Shown piece by piece: positions 8,325-14,019 of a DNA stretch of 16,424 nt; the stretch's first letter is position 1, and every line of letters begins with the position of its first letter. The stretch lies in contig UQJP01000046.1 of assembly GCA_900541415.1 (NCBI GenBank), positions 1 through 16,424 on the forward strand. The letters run 5' to 3'. Under the pieces are notes generated by a model. The model was given only the letters and a program-made list of their open reading frames with translations, had not been told where the DNA came from and did not search any database. Source of the DNA: an uncultured Odoribacter sp. GTDB taxonomy: Bacteria; Bacteroidota; Bacteroidia; Bacteroidales; Marinifilaceae. The translations under genes were made by a program, and so were the position numbers.

Positions 8325-8332
8325 CAAAGATA
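8325..8332 (-). promoter_or_regulatory. Bacteroidetes -7 element for ppdK
   Basis: The minus strand reads TATCTTTG, the same 8-mer as before meaB. A TTTA resembling the -33 element lies 18 bases upstream of it. Transcription would start near 8319, giving a leader of about 120 bases before the ppdK ATG. Confidence 0.5.
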
Positions 8333-8432
8333 GCATATTTTTTTACATTATAAAGTCGGGGCGTTGTTTTTTCTACTTCGCTGTGCAACAAAACGTTCGT
8401 GTTGCTTGTGTCGTTTTGAATTTCCACTGTTT

Positions 8433-9995
8433 TCATTCTTTGCCGTCCGGATAGGCGCAAGGTTTGCCGGTGGATTTCCAAACGGGCCTGTTGGCCTGGT
8501 TTTTACGTAAAAAGTCGCTCAGTTCCTTTGCCAGCGAAGCGGTGATTTTTTGATATTCCGCTTTTCCTGCCAGGTCGTGTTTTTCAGCGATGTCGGTTTG
8601 CAGGTCATACAGTTGGTTTTTCCCGTCTTCATAGTTGTGCACTAATTTCCACCGTCCTTTTTTGATGGCACTTTGCGGAATACCCACGTCTTCTTGTCTT
8701 TCTCCCCAGTTGTTCGGATAATGAAAATAGAGGGGGCGTTGCAGGTTGCCTTTGCCTTTTTTCAGGGCTTTCACAAAGCTAACTCCGTCGATATGTTGCG
8801 GGGTGTCGTATTTTTTTACACCTGCCATTTCCAGTATAGCCGGATAGAAATCTTCGATAATCACAGGGGTGGCATTAACGGTGTTCGCCTGTGTAACCCC
8901 CGGCCAGTAAACGATCATCGGTTCACGAATGCCGCCTTCGTAGCAGGCTCCTTTGCCTCCCCGCAGCGGATAGTTGCGTTGTGCCGCTTCTCCGCCCCGT
9001 CCCACGGAATAGCCTCCGTTGTCGGACATGAAAATGATGACGGTATTGTCGGCAATTCCTCTTTTTTCCACGAAGTTCATCAGGTCGCCCAGGCTTTTGT
9101 CCATGCCTTCGAGCAGGGTGGCATAGCGGGCCTCATTGGGCGTCATGCCTTTGTCGAGGTATTTTTGATAGTAACGTTTGTCGGCGGCAAAAGGAGCGTG
9201 CACGGCATAATGGCTCATGTAGAGGAAGAATGGTTTTTGTTCGGTCAGGGCCGTGTCGATTAATTTGGATGCTTCACGCGTCAGGGCTTCCGTCAGGAAA
9301 ATATCCGTACCGTGGTAGGCTTCCAGGTCGGGAACTCCCCAGGGTGGAGTGTATCCTCCTTTGGTTTTGTTTCCGTAGTTTTCCTCGCCCAGGTAGCTTC
9401 CCATTGCTCCGGCTGCATGGCCTGCTATGTTAAGGTCGAATCCGATTGCCAGTGGATTTTCAGCAGGGGTGTTCAGTGCTCCGAAGTGTGCTTTTCCCAC
9501 GATGCAGGTCAGGTATCCGTTTTCAGAGAGGATTTTCGGCAGGCATTTGGCATAGAAAGCGTTTTCATCGCCGCTAACCGGGCTGATGCCGTTATAATTC
9601 CATTTTTGAAAGGCCAATAATTTGTTGGGGGAATCGGTCGGTTTATCTTTGTTGAGCGTCCAGTTGGACACTTGATGCTGGGCGACGTTTGTGCCTGTCA
9701 TGAGGCTGACCCTGGAGGGGGAGCTGACCGGGCAGGCATTGGCGTTGGTGAATTTCACTCCTTGCCGCGCCAGCCGTTCCATATTCGGGGTGTGGTAAAT
9801 TTTATTCAGGGGAGTGATGCTGTCCCAAAAGGGTTCAGAGGTGTCTTGCCAGCCCATGTCGTCCACCAGAAAGAGGATGATGTTGGGGTGTTTTTCGTTT
9901 GCCGGATTTCCGAGGCATTTTCCGGCAATACCGATTAAGGGCATTAATGCCCAAGAAAATATGGTTCGTGTGTTCATGTTGTGTGTGGTTTTCAT
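8433..9995 (-). CDS. Secreted S-type (formylglycine) sulfatase
   Basis: A family S1 sulfatase of 520 residues from the ATG at 9995; a second ATG at 9977 would give 514. An N-terminal hydrophobic segment (about residues 13-27) acts as a signal peptide, so the enzyme is probably periplasmic or surface-exposed. There is no standard lipobox. Metal ligands appear in LVDDMG (Asp45/46) and SDNGG (324-328). The maturation motif is S-S-P-S-R at 91-95 followed by VSLMTG, so the residue converted to formylglycine is a serine, not a cysteine. Such enzymes need a radical SAM maturase (anSME), which is not visible here; the radical SAM protein at 11419 belongs to a different family. Other active-site-like residues are Lys168/His170 (GKAHFG) and His266. 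The substrate is probably a sulfated glycan, but the sulfate position cannot be told. Divergent from the lipoprotein gene at 10207. Confidence 0.93.
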   Translation of the reverse strand: MKTTHNMNTRTIFSWALMPLIGIAGKCLGNPANEKHPNIILFLVDDMGWQDTSEPFWDSITPLNKIYHTPNMERLARQGVKFTNANACPVSSPSRVSLMTGTNVAQHQVSNWTLNKDKPTDSPNKLLAFQKWNYNGISPVSGDENAFYAKCLPKILSENGYLTCIVGKAHFGALNTPAENPLAIGFDLNIAGHAAGAMGSYLGEENYGNKTKGGYTPPWGVPDLEAYHGTDIFLTEALTREASKLIDTALTEQKPFFLYMSHYAVHAPFAADKRYYQKYLDKGMTPNEARYATLLEGMDKSLGDLMNFVEKRGIADNTVIIFMSDNGGYSVGRGGEAAQRNYPLRGGKGACYEGGIREPMIVYWPGVTQANTVNATPVIIEDFYPAILEMAGVKKYDTPQHIDGVSFVKALKKGKGNLQRPLYFHYPNNWGERQEDVGIPQSAIKKGRWKLVHNYEDGKNQLYDLQTDIAEKHDLAGKAEYQKITASLAKELSDFLRKNQANRPVWKSTGKPCAYPDGKE

Positions 9996-10001
9996 TTGCA
10001 A

Positions 10002-10206
10002 GTTTATTTATTTTTTATTAAAAAAATTAATAAGTGCGGATATTTCTTCAATCTTTTTTATAAAGAATGAAGCTGGATTTTGAAAAGCCATGTGTGGCAG
10101 GAGGATCGTATCATGATTAAAAATATTTTATATCTGTTGGCAAATATTTTGTTTTTTTAAGAATATGTATCTATTTTTGATTGTAGAATATAAACATGGA
10201 GTATTT
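10002..10206. other. Divergent intergenic region, sulfatase/lipoprotein
   Basis: A 200-base AT-rich region separates the minus-strand sulfatase from the plus-strand beta-propeller lipoprotein and must carry both promoters. A full plus-strand promoter is visible (listed separately). No clear TAnnTTTG was found for the sulfatase direction. An AT palindrome lies near 10010-10035. Confidence 0.5.
10148..10179 (+). promoter_or_regulatory. Bacteroidetes promoter for the beta-propeller lipoprotein
   Basis: TTTG at 10148-10151 is followed after 20 bases by TATTTTTG at 10172-10179. Both halves match the sigma-ABfr consensus (TTTG at -33, TAnnTTTG at -7) at normal spacing, and this is the best promoter match in the window. 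The expected transcript start is near 10185, between the two candidate ATG codons, which supports translation from ATG 10207. Confidence 0.7.
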
Positions 10207-11340
10207 ATGAAACGGTTTTTTCTGTTATGGTGGATGGGGTGTTCTCTTTGCTGGTCGTGCAGTGATAAGAATATGGCAGATTATCAAGTGTTCAAGGTTG
10301 ATCCTGCTTCGGAAAGTAAGGAGAGTTTCGATCGTTTTTATCATTTGAAAGAGGTTATTCCTTTGGAAACGACCGATAGTTCGGTAATGGGGGATATTAT
10401 GAAGGTTATATCGGCCAAAGACCGTATTTTTGTCGCCCCCTGGAACGGAAAGGGTATCTTTGTGTTTAACCGGGAGGGGAAATACCTTAACCGGATCGAC
10501 CGGGAAGGGCGTGGACCGGGTGAATATTTGAAAATTTCCGATTTTATGGTGGAGGAGGAGCCGGAGGAAATTGTTGTGTATGCCCGGGAAGGGAAGTTGA
10601 ATTTTTATGATTGGAATGGAAATTTCTTGCGTGAAACGAAGCAGAATTCTTTTATCAGTGGTATGGAACGTTTGCCGGACGGAGGCTGTGTGGAGAATTA
10701 TGCGCTTTGTCTGAATTCCCTGTTTCAGGATACTGCTTTTATGGTGCGGGTGACGGATGCCGGGGGAAAGTGCGTGAAGGGCTTTTTTCCTTTGCCTAAG
10801 ATTCAGGTGGTGTTGCCCGTTATGATGGTTACTTCTTTGTATCGTTCCGGGAAGCATTGCTATGTAGCTCCCATTACGGAAAATACGATTTATGAGTATG
10901 TCCCGGAAAAAATGGAATTTATGCCCCGTTATCAATTCGATGTGAAAGGGGTGCTTTTACCGGAGGTGGAAACGCTGACTTTTGAGGATTTTAAACGTGT
11001 TTTTATTTATGATTATTATATTTTCAGCAGTGAATATGTTGGGGAGAAGACTGTTTTAACGGCTGCTTATTGCGGGAAAAAGAGGGAGATGATTTACTTT
11101 TTGGGGAAGGCCGGAGAGCCGGATGCGTATGTGTTTCGGTCTTTGCATGATAAGGAGAATGAATTGCCGTTGAGCCGTTATATGCAGCATACGGGTTTTG
11201 AGGGAGATTTCGTGGCGTATAATATGCCTTTACGGATCAAAGGGCAAAATTTTATATCGGAAACTTCTGTGGGGTATAAGCTCAGCCAGGAATTGGACGA
11301 TGAGGACAATCCGGTTTTGTTTATCTATGGGGAAAAGTGA
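10207..11340 (+). CDS. 6-bladed beta-propeller lipoprotein
   Basis: A 377-residue exported protein. Residues 1-17 (MKRFFLLWWMG and onward) form a lipoprotein-type signal with the likely lipidated Cys18 in WSCSDKN; the lipobox is not canonical because Trp sits at -2. The mature part shows the signature of Bacteroidetes 6-bladed beta-propeller lipoproteins (the PF17170 type): IPLETTDSS at 51-59, IFVFNREGKYL (84-94) and GRGPGEY at 101-107, followed by repeated blade-like strands. These proteins are common in gut Bacteroidetes and their biochemical role is not established. An upstream ATG at 10165 is in frame but lies inside the promoter, so the ATG at 10207 is chosen. The protein may sit on the outer membrane or face the periplasm. 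The functional link to the divergent sulfatase is suggestive only. Confidence 0.88.
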   Translation: MKRFFLLWWMGCSLCWSCSDKNMADYQVFKVDPASESKESFDRFYHLKEVIPLETTDSSVMGDIMKVISAKDRIFVAPWNGKGIFVFNREGKYLNRIDREGRGPGEYLKISDFMVEEEPEEIVVYAREGKLNFYDWNGNFLRETKQNSFISGMERLPDGGCVENYALCLNSLFQDTAFMVRVTDAGGKCVKGFFPLPKIQVVLPVMMVTSLYRSGKHCYVAPITENTIYEYVPEKMEFMPRYQFDVKGVLLPEVETLTFEDFKRVFIYDYYIFSSEYVGEKTVLTAAYCGKKREMIYFLGKAGEPDAYVFRSLHDKENELPLSRYMQHTGFEGDFVAYNMPLRIKGQNFISETSVGYKLSQELDDEDNPVLFIYGEK

Positions 11341-11391
11341 TTTTTTAGTTCCGGATGGTTTTAAAAAGGCTGTTTACTTTCTGAAAAGCAT

Positions 11392-11399
11392 TATTTTTG
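11392..11399 (+). promoter_or_regulatory. -7 element close to the radical SAM start
   Basis: TATTTTTG matches TAnnTTTG 19 bases before the TTG start codon. If used, the transcript would start near 11406 and have a leader of only about 13 bases. No -33 TTTG is seen at the usual distance. Confidence 0.4.
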
Positions 11400-11418
11400 T
11401 GCTAAAAACAGAACGATT

Positions 11419-12366
11419 TTGGAACAGAGGAGATACCATGATTTTCCTTCCTTTTGCCGGAAGGTGTTCGGAGAGCGGGTACAAAAGTTGTCGATAGACG
11501 GCGGGTTTACCTGTCCGAACCGTGACGGGAAGAAAGGCTCGGGAGGCTGCACTTTTTGTAATAACGAGAGTTTTAATCCCGATTATTGCCGTTCGGTGCA
11601 GGGGATTTCCCGGCAGATCGACGAGGGGGTACGTTTTTTTCAGGCTAAATATCAGGGGCAGAAGTATCTGGCTTATTTTCAGGCTTATTCTAACACTTAT
11701 GCTTCTTTGCAGGTGTTAAGAGAGAGGTATGAGGAGGCTTTGGCACATCCGCAGGTGGCAGGTTTGGTGCTGGCCACCCGTCCTGATGTGATTGAAAATG
11801 AAGTTTTGGATTATCTGGAAGGGCTGGCGCGGAGGTATTATGTCTGTATCGAATATGGGGTGGAATCGGCAAACGATGAGGTATTGGAACGGGTGAACCG
11901 GGGACATACTTTCGCTGAAGCGGAGGACGCTATCCGCCGCACGGCCGATCGGGGGATTTATATCGGAGCCCATTTGATTTTCGGGTTACCCGGCGAGAGC
12001 CGGGATTCGATGCTGGATGGGGCTGTCCGGCTGGGTTGTTTGCCGATCGATATTTTGAAGTTACATCAGTTGCAAATTATCCGGGGTACGCGGATGGCAG
12101 AGGAGTATTTGCGTTCTCCTGAATTGTTCCGGTTGTATTCGCTGGATGAATATCTTGATTTTGTGGTGGATGTGATTGGGAGGATGAGGCCGGAGGTCTA
12201 TTTGGAACGTTTTGTGAATCAGGCTCCGGCGGAATATCTGATTGCTCCTAAGTGGGGAATTAAAAATTATGAGTTTGTAGCGAAACTCGATAAGCGGTTG
12301 AGGGAAAGGGAGATGTGGCAGGGAAAGCTGTGCGGTGTTCCGGAAGAAGGTTTAGGAGTGAGTTAG
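11419..12366 (+). CDS. TIGR01212-type (YhcC-like) radical SAM protein
   Basis: A 315-residue cytoplasmic radical SAM protein of the YhcC/TIGR01212 family, whose substrate is not known to me. The 4Fe-4S cluster cysteines are Cys32, Cys44 and Cys47 in FTCPNRDGKKGSGGCTFC; the wide first gap is the family signature. Other conserved blocks are AYFQAYSNTYA (85-95), LATRPD (118-123), EYGVESAN (145-152), GHTFAEAEDAI (162-172) and the H-x-I-F-G-L-P-G-E segment (185-193). The start is a TTG at 11419. The frame has no ATG between a stop at 11362-11364 and the conserved RRYHDF N-terminus, so an ATG start is impossible without losing conserved sequence. It is followed by the YbaK-type gene 51 bases later, probably in the same operon. 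No partner substrate gene can be identified. Confidence 0.9.
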   Translation: MEQRRYHDFPSFCRKVFGERVQKLSIDGGFTCPNRDGKKGSGGCTFCNNESFNPDYCRSVQGISRQIDEGVRFFQAKYQGQKYLAYFQAYSNTYASLQVLRERYEEALAHPQVAGLVLATRPDVIENEVLDYLEGLARRYYVCIEYGVESANDEVLERVNRGHTFAEAEDAIRRTADRGIYIGAHLIFGLPGESRDSMLDGAVRLGCLPIDILKLHQLQIIRGTRMAEEYLRSPELFRLYSLDEYLDFVVDVIGRMRPEVYLERFVNQAPAEYLIAPKWGIKNYEFVAKLDKRLREREMWQGKLCGVPEEGLGVS

Positions 12367-12401
12367 ACAGTGGTTTCCGGAGTGGAAATGGGGGAGACCG
12401 T

Positions 12402-12407
12402 AGGAGG
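12402..12407 (+). promoter_or_regulatory. Shine-Dalgarno sequence AGGAGG
   Basis: A perfect AGGAGG lies 10 bases before ATG 12418. This is unusual in a genome where other starts lack such sites, and it decides the start over the in-frame GTG at 12370 and the ATG at 12388. Confidence 0.6.
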
Positions 12408-12417
12408 ATGTGATAAA

Positions 12418-12921
12418 ATGAAAGAAATTATGATAGGACAGGAAAAAGTGTATGAAAGGCTAAAGGAGTTGGGGATCGGATTCGATTATTTGGAACATCC
12501 GGCAGCACCGACGATAGAGATTGCCCGGCAATATTGGAAAAACTTGGATAGTACGCATTGTAAGAATCTTTTTTTCAGGAATCATAAGGGCAATCGTCAT
12601 TATCTGGTGATTTTCCATTGTGATCGATCACTGGCGATACACGACCTGGAACAATTGCTTAAACAGGGGAAACTGAGTTTTGCTTCGGAACAGCGGATGG
12701 AAAAGTATTTGGGGTTAAAGCCCGGTTCGGTCAGTCCTTTCGGGCTGGTGAACGATACAGAGCATCAGGTGTATGTGTTTTTGGACGAAAATTTAAAGCA
12801 GGCGCAAAAGCTGTCTTTCCATCCGAACGATAACCGGGCTTCGCTGGCAATCCGGGTTGAAGATTTTATCCGGTATATGGAGGCTTCCGGCAATGGGTAT
12901 GAATGGATTAAGTTATATTGA
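12418..12921 (+). CDS. YbaK/PrdX-type aminoacyl-tRNA deacylase
   Basis: A 167-residue single-domain YbaK/ProX-family protein, cytoplasmic. Family members hydrolyse mischarged tRNA in trans; PrdX/ProXp-ala act on Ala-tRNAPro. Supporting features are a conserved His-Pro pair in LEHPAAPT (26-33), the catalytic-type lysine Lys49 in CKNLFFRN, and the loop GLKPGSVSPFG (99-109) typical of this family. The length equals that of free-standing PrdX proteins. The start ATG 12418 follows a strong Shine-Dalgarno; an in-frame GTG at 12370 would add 16 unconserved residues. The gene lies 51 bases after the radical SAM gene and likely shares its transcript. Its stop codon falls inside a tandem 12-base repeat. 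The specific tRNA substrate is inferred from the family, not shown by the sequence. Confidence 0.85.
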   Translation: MKEIMIGQEKVYERLKELGIGFDYLEHPAAPTIEIARQYWKNLDSTHCKNLFFRNHKGNRHYLVIFHCDRSLAIHDLEQLLKQGKLSFASEQRMEKYLGLKPGSVSPFGLVNDTEHQVYVFLDENLKQAQKLSFHPNDNRASLAIRVEDFIRYMEASGNGYEWIKLY

Positions 12922-12938
12922 CCGGGATATTGACCGGG
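12915..12938 (+). repeat. Tandem 12-base duplication over a stop codon
   Basis: ATATTGACCGGG occurs twice in direct tandem (12915-12926 and 12927-12938). The first copy contains the stop codon of the YbaK-type gene, and the second repeats the stop in the same frame. Confidence 0.85.
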
Positions 12939-13048
12939 AAAGTGCGAGGTTGTGGGGACGGGAAGCGGATTTTGTGAGGGTGGTGGAATGAGGGGAACAG
13001 GTTGTGGAGGTTATCGGAAAGGTGGGGGCTTGTGTGTGTATCGGTGGT

Positions 13049-13084
13049 GTCTTTCTGCCGGAAAGACCGGGATTTTTTATTTTG
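13049..13084 (+). terminator. Rho-independent terminator after the YbaK-type gene
   Basis: Arms GTCTTTC (13049-13055) and GAAAGAC (13061-13067) flank TGCCG. After a short GC spacer come TTTTTT and TTTT. It would end the radical SAM/YbaK transcript and separate it from the GH16-GH20 cluster. It lies 128 bases past the stop. Confidence 0.7.
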
Positions 13085-13176
13085 TATGTGGAGGAAAGGA
13101 CTGCGTAGTTGTGTAATTTTAACAGTTTTAGCTTGAAACTGGATGTATTTGTTGCATTATGTTGCCAATTGTTTAT

Positions 13177-13184
13177 TATATTTG
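13177..13184 (+). promoter_or_regulatory. -7 element before the GH16-GH20 cluster
   Basis: TATATTTG matches TAnnTTTG and ends 18 bases before the GH16 ATG, giving a very short leader. A partial TTG at 13152-13154 is a weak -33 candidate at 22-base spacing. Confidence 0.45.
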
Positions 13185-13202
13185 TCAGGTATATAAAAAT
13201 GA

Positions 13203-14003
13203 ATGGCTGTGCAAAATTTTATTTTCCTTATTCTACTGTGTGGTGTTCTACCTGTGGCTGCGCAGTATGGCAAAGATTACAATCGGTTGGTTTGGGCGGA
13301 GGAATTTAATTACCAGGGACATCCTAAGTCGAAGTTTTGGGGGAATGAAACGGGGCATGTCCGTAACCGGGAGGCTCAGTATTACACCAATCGGGATAAG
13401 CGGAATGTGCGGGTGAGGAACGGTTGTTTGGAAATCGTCGCCCGGCGTGAAGCGGAGGAGCAGAAGGAGGGGAGTCCGCGGATTACTTCCGGGAGTATCA
13501 ATACGTTAGGTAAGCAGGAATTTTTATATGGGCGTGTGGAAGTGCGGGCGAAGATTCCGACGGGACGCGGAGCGTGGCCTGCCATCTGGATGATGGGGAC
13601 GGACAGGGCGGAGAAGGGATGGCCGGAGTGTGGCGAGATCGATATTATGGAGAATGTCGGATACGATCCGATGGTTTTTCATGCCACGGTGCATACGCCG
13701 GGCTCTCGCAAAGATTCGGGGAAGGTGAAGCGGTCGGCTTATCTGAAGTTGCAGGATGCTTATACGGATTTTCACGTGTTCGCTCTGGAATGGTATCCTG
13801 ACCGGATGGATTTTTTTATCGATGAAAAGAAATTGCTGACTTATGAACGCCGGGAGGATTTACCGGATTTCTGGAGATTCGACAAGCCTCAGTATTTGTT
13901 GCTGAATTTAGCAGTGGGGGGTACATGGGGCGGCTCTAAAGGGATTGATGAAAAGATACTTCCTTTGACGTATTATATCGATTGGGTGAGATATTATAAA
14001 TAA
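13203..14003 (+). CDS. Secreted GH16 endo-glycanase
   Basis: A 266-residue exported glycoside hydrolase family 16 enzyme. Residues 1-20 are a signal peptide (hydrophobic core NFIFLILLCGVLPVAA), with cleavage likely around the AAQ. The catalytic motif G-E-I-D-I-M-E spans 144-150: Glu145 nucleophile, Asp147 helper, Glu150 acid/base. Other family marks are LVWAEEFN (29-36), GRVEVRAKIPTG (110-121), AWPAIWMM (124-131) and LAVGGTWGG (236-244). The fold and length resemble the laminarinase-like GH16_3 group, which in gut bacteria includes both beta-glucanases and mucin O-glycan endo-galactosidases; the sequence alone does not choose between them. The next gene, 16 bases away, is a GH20, so removal of terminal HexNAc and internal cleavage may be coupled. 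The frame at ATG 13199 is a different, non-coding frame. Confidence 0.92.
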   Translation: MAVQNFIFLILLCGVLPVAAQYGKDYNRLVWAEEFNYQGHPKSKFWGNETGHVRNREAQYYTNRDKRNVRVRNGCLEIVARREAEEQKEGSPRITSGSINTLGKQEFLYGRVEVRAKIPTGRGAWPAIWMMGTDRAEKGWPECGEIDIMENVGYDPMVFHATVHTPGSRKDSGKVKRSAYLKLQDAYTDFHVFALEWYPDRMDFFIDEKKLLTYERREDLPDFWRFDKPQYLLLNLAVGGTWGGSKGIDEKILPLTYYIDWVRYYK

Positions 14004-14019
14004 ATTAAAATAGAATTAT

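Noticed and set aside
8673..9263. 196-residue plus-strand open frame within the sulfatase
   Set aside because: Antisense shadow of a clearly functional sulfatase with conserved motifs.
10165..10206. ATG at 10165 as start of the beta-propeller lipoprotein
   Set aside because: It lies between the -33 and -7 elements and would put 14 extra residues before a good lipoprotein signal.
10225..10935. 236-residue minus-strand open frame within the lipoprotein gene
   Set aside because: Antisense to a protein with family motifs; its own composition (many His, Arg, Ile) is that of a shadow frame.
11438..11497. ATG at 11438 as start of a gene
   Set aside because: It opens a different frame that ends after about 20 codons; the conserved radical SAM protein is in the TTG-started frame.
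11419..12366. Radical SAM gene as the sulfatase maturase (anSME)
   Set aside because: The cysteine spacing and conserved blocks are of the TIGR01212/YhcC type, and there are no SPASM-type C-terminal cysteine clusters.
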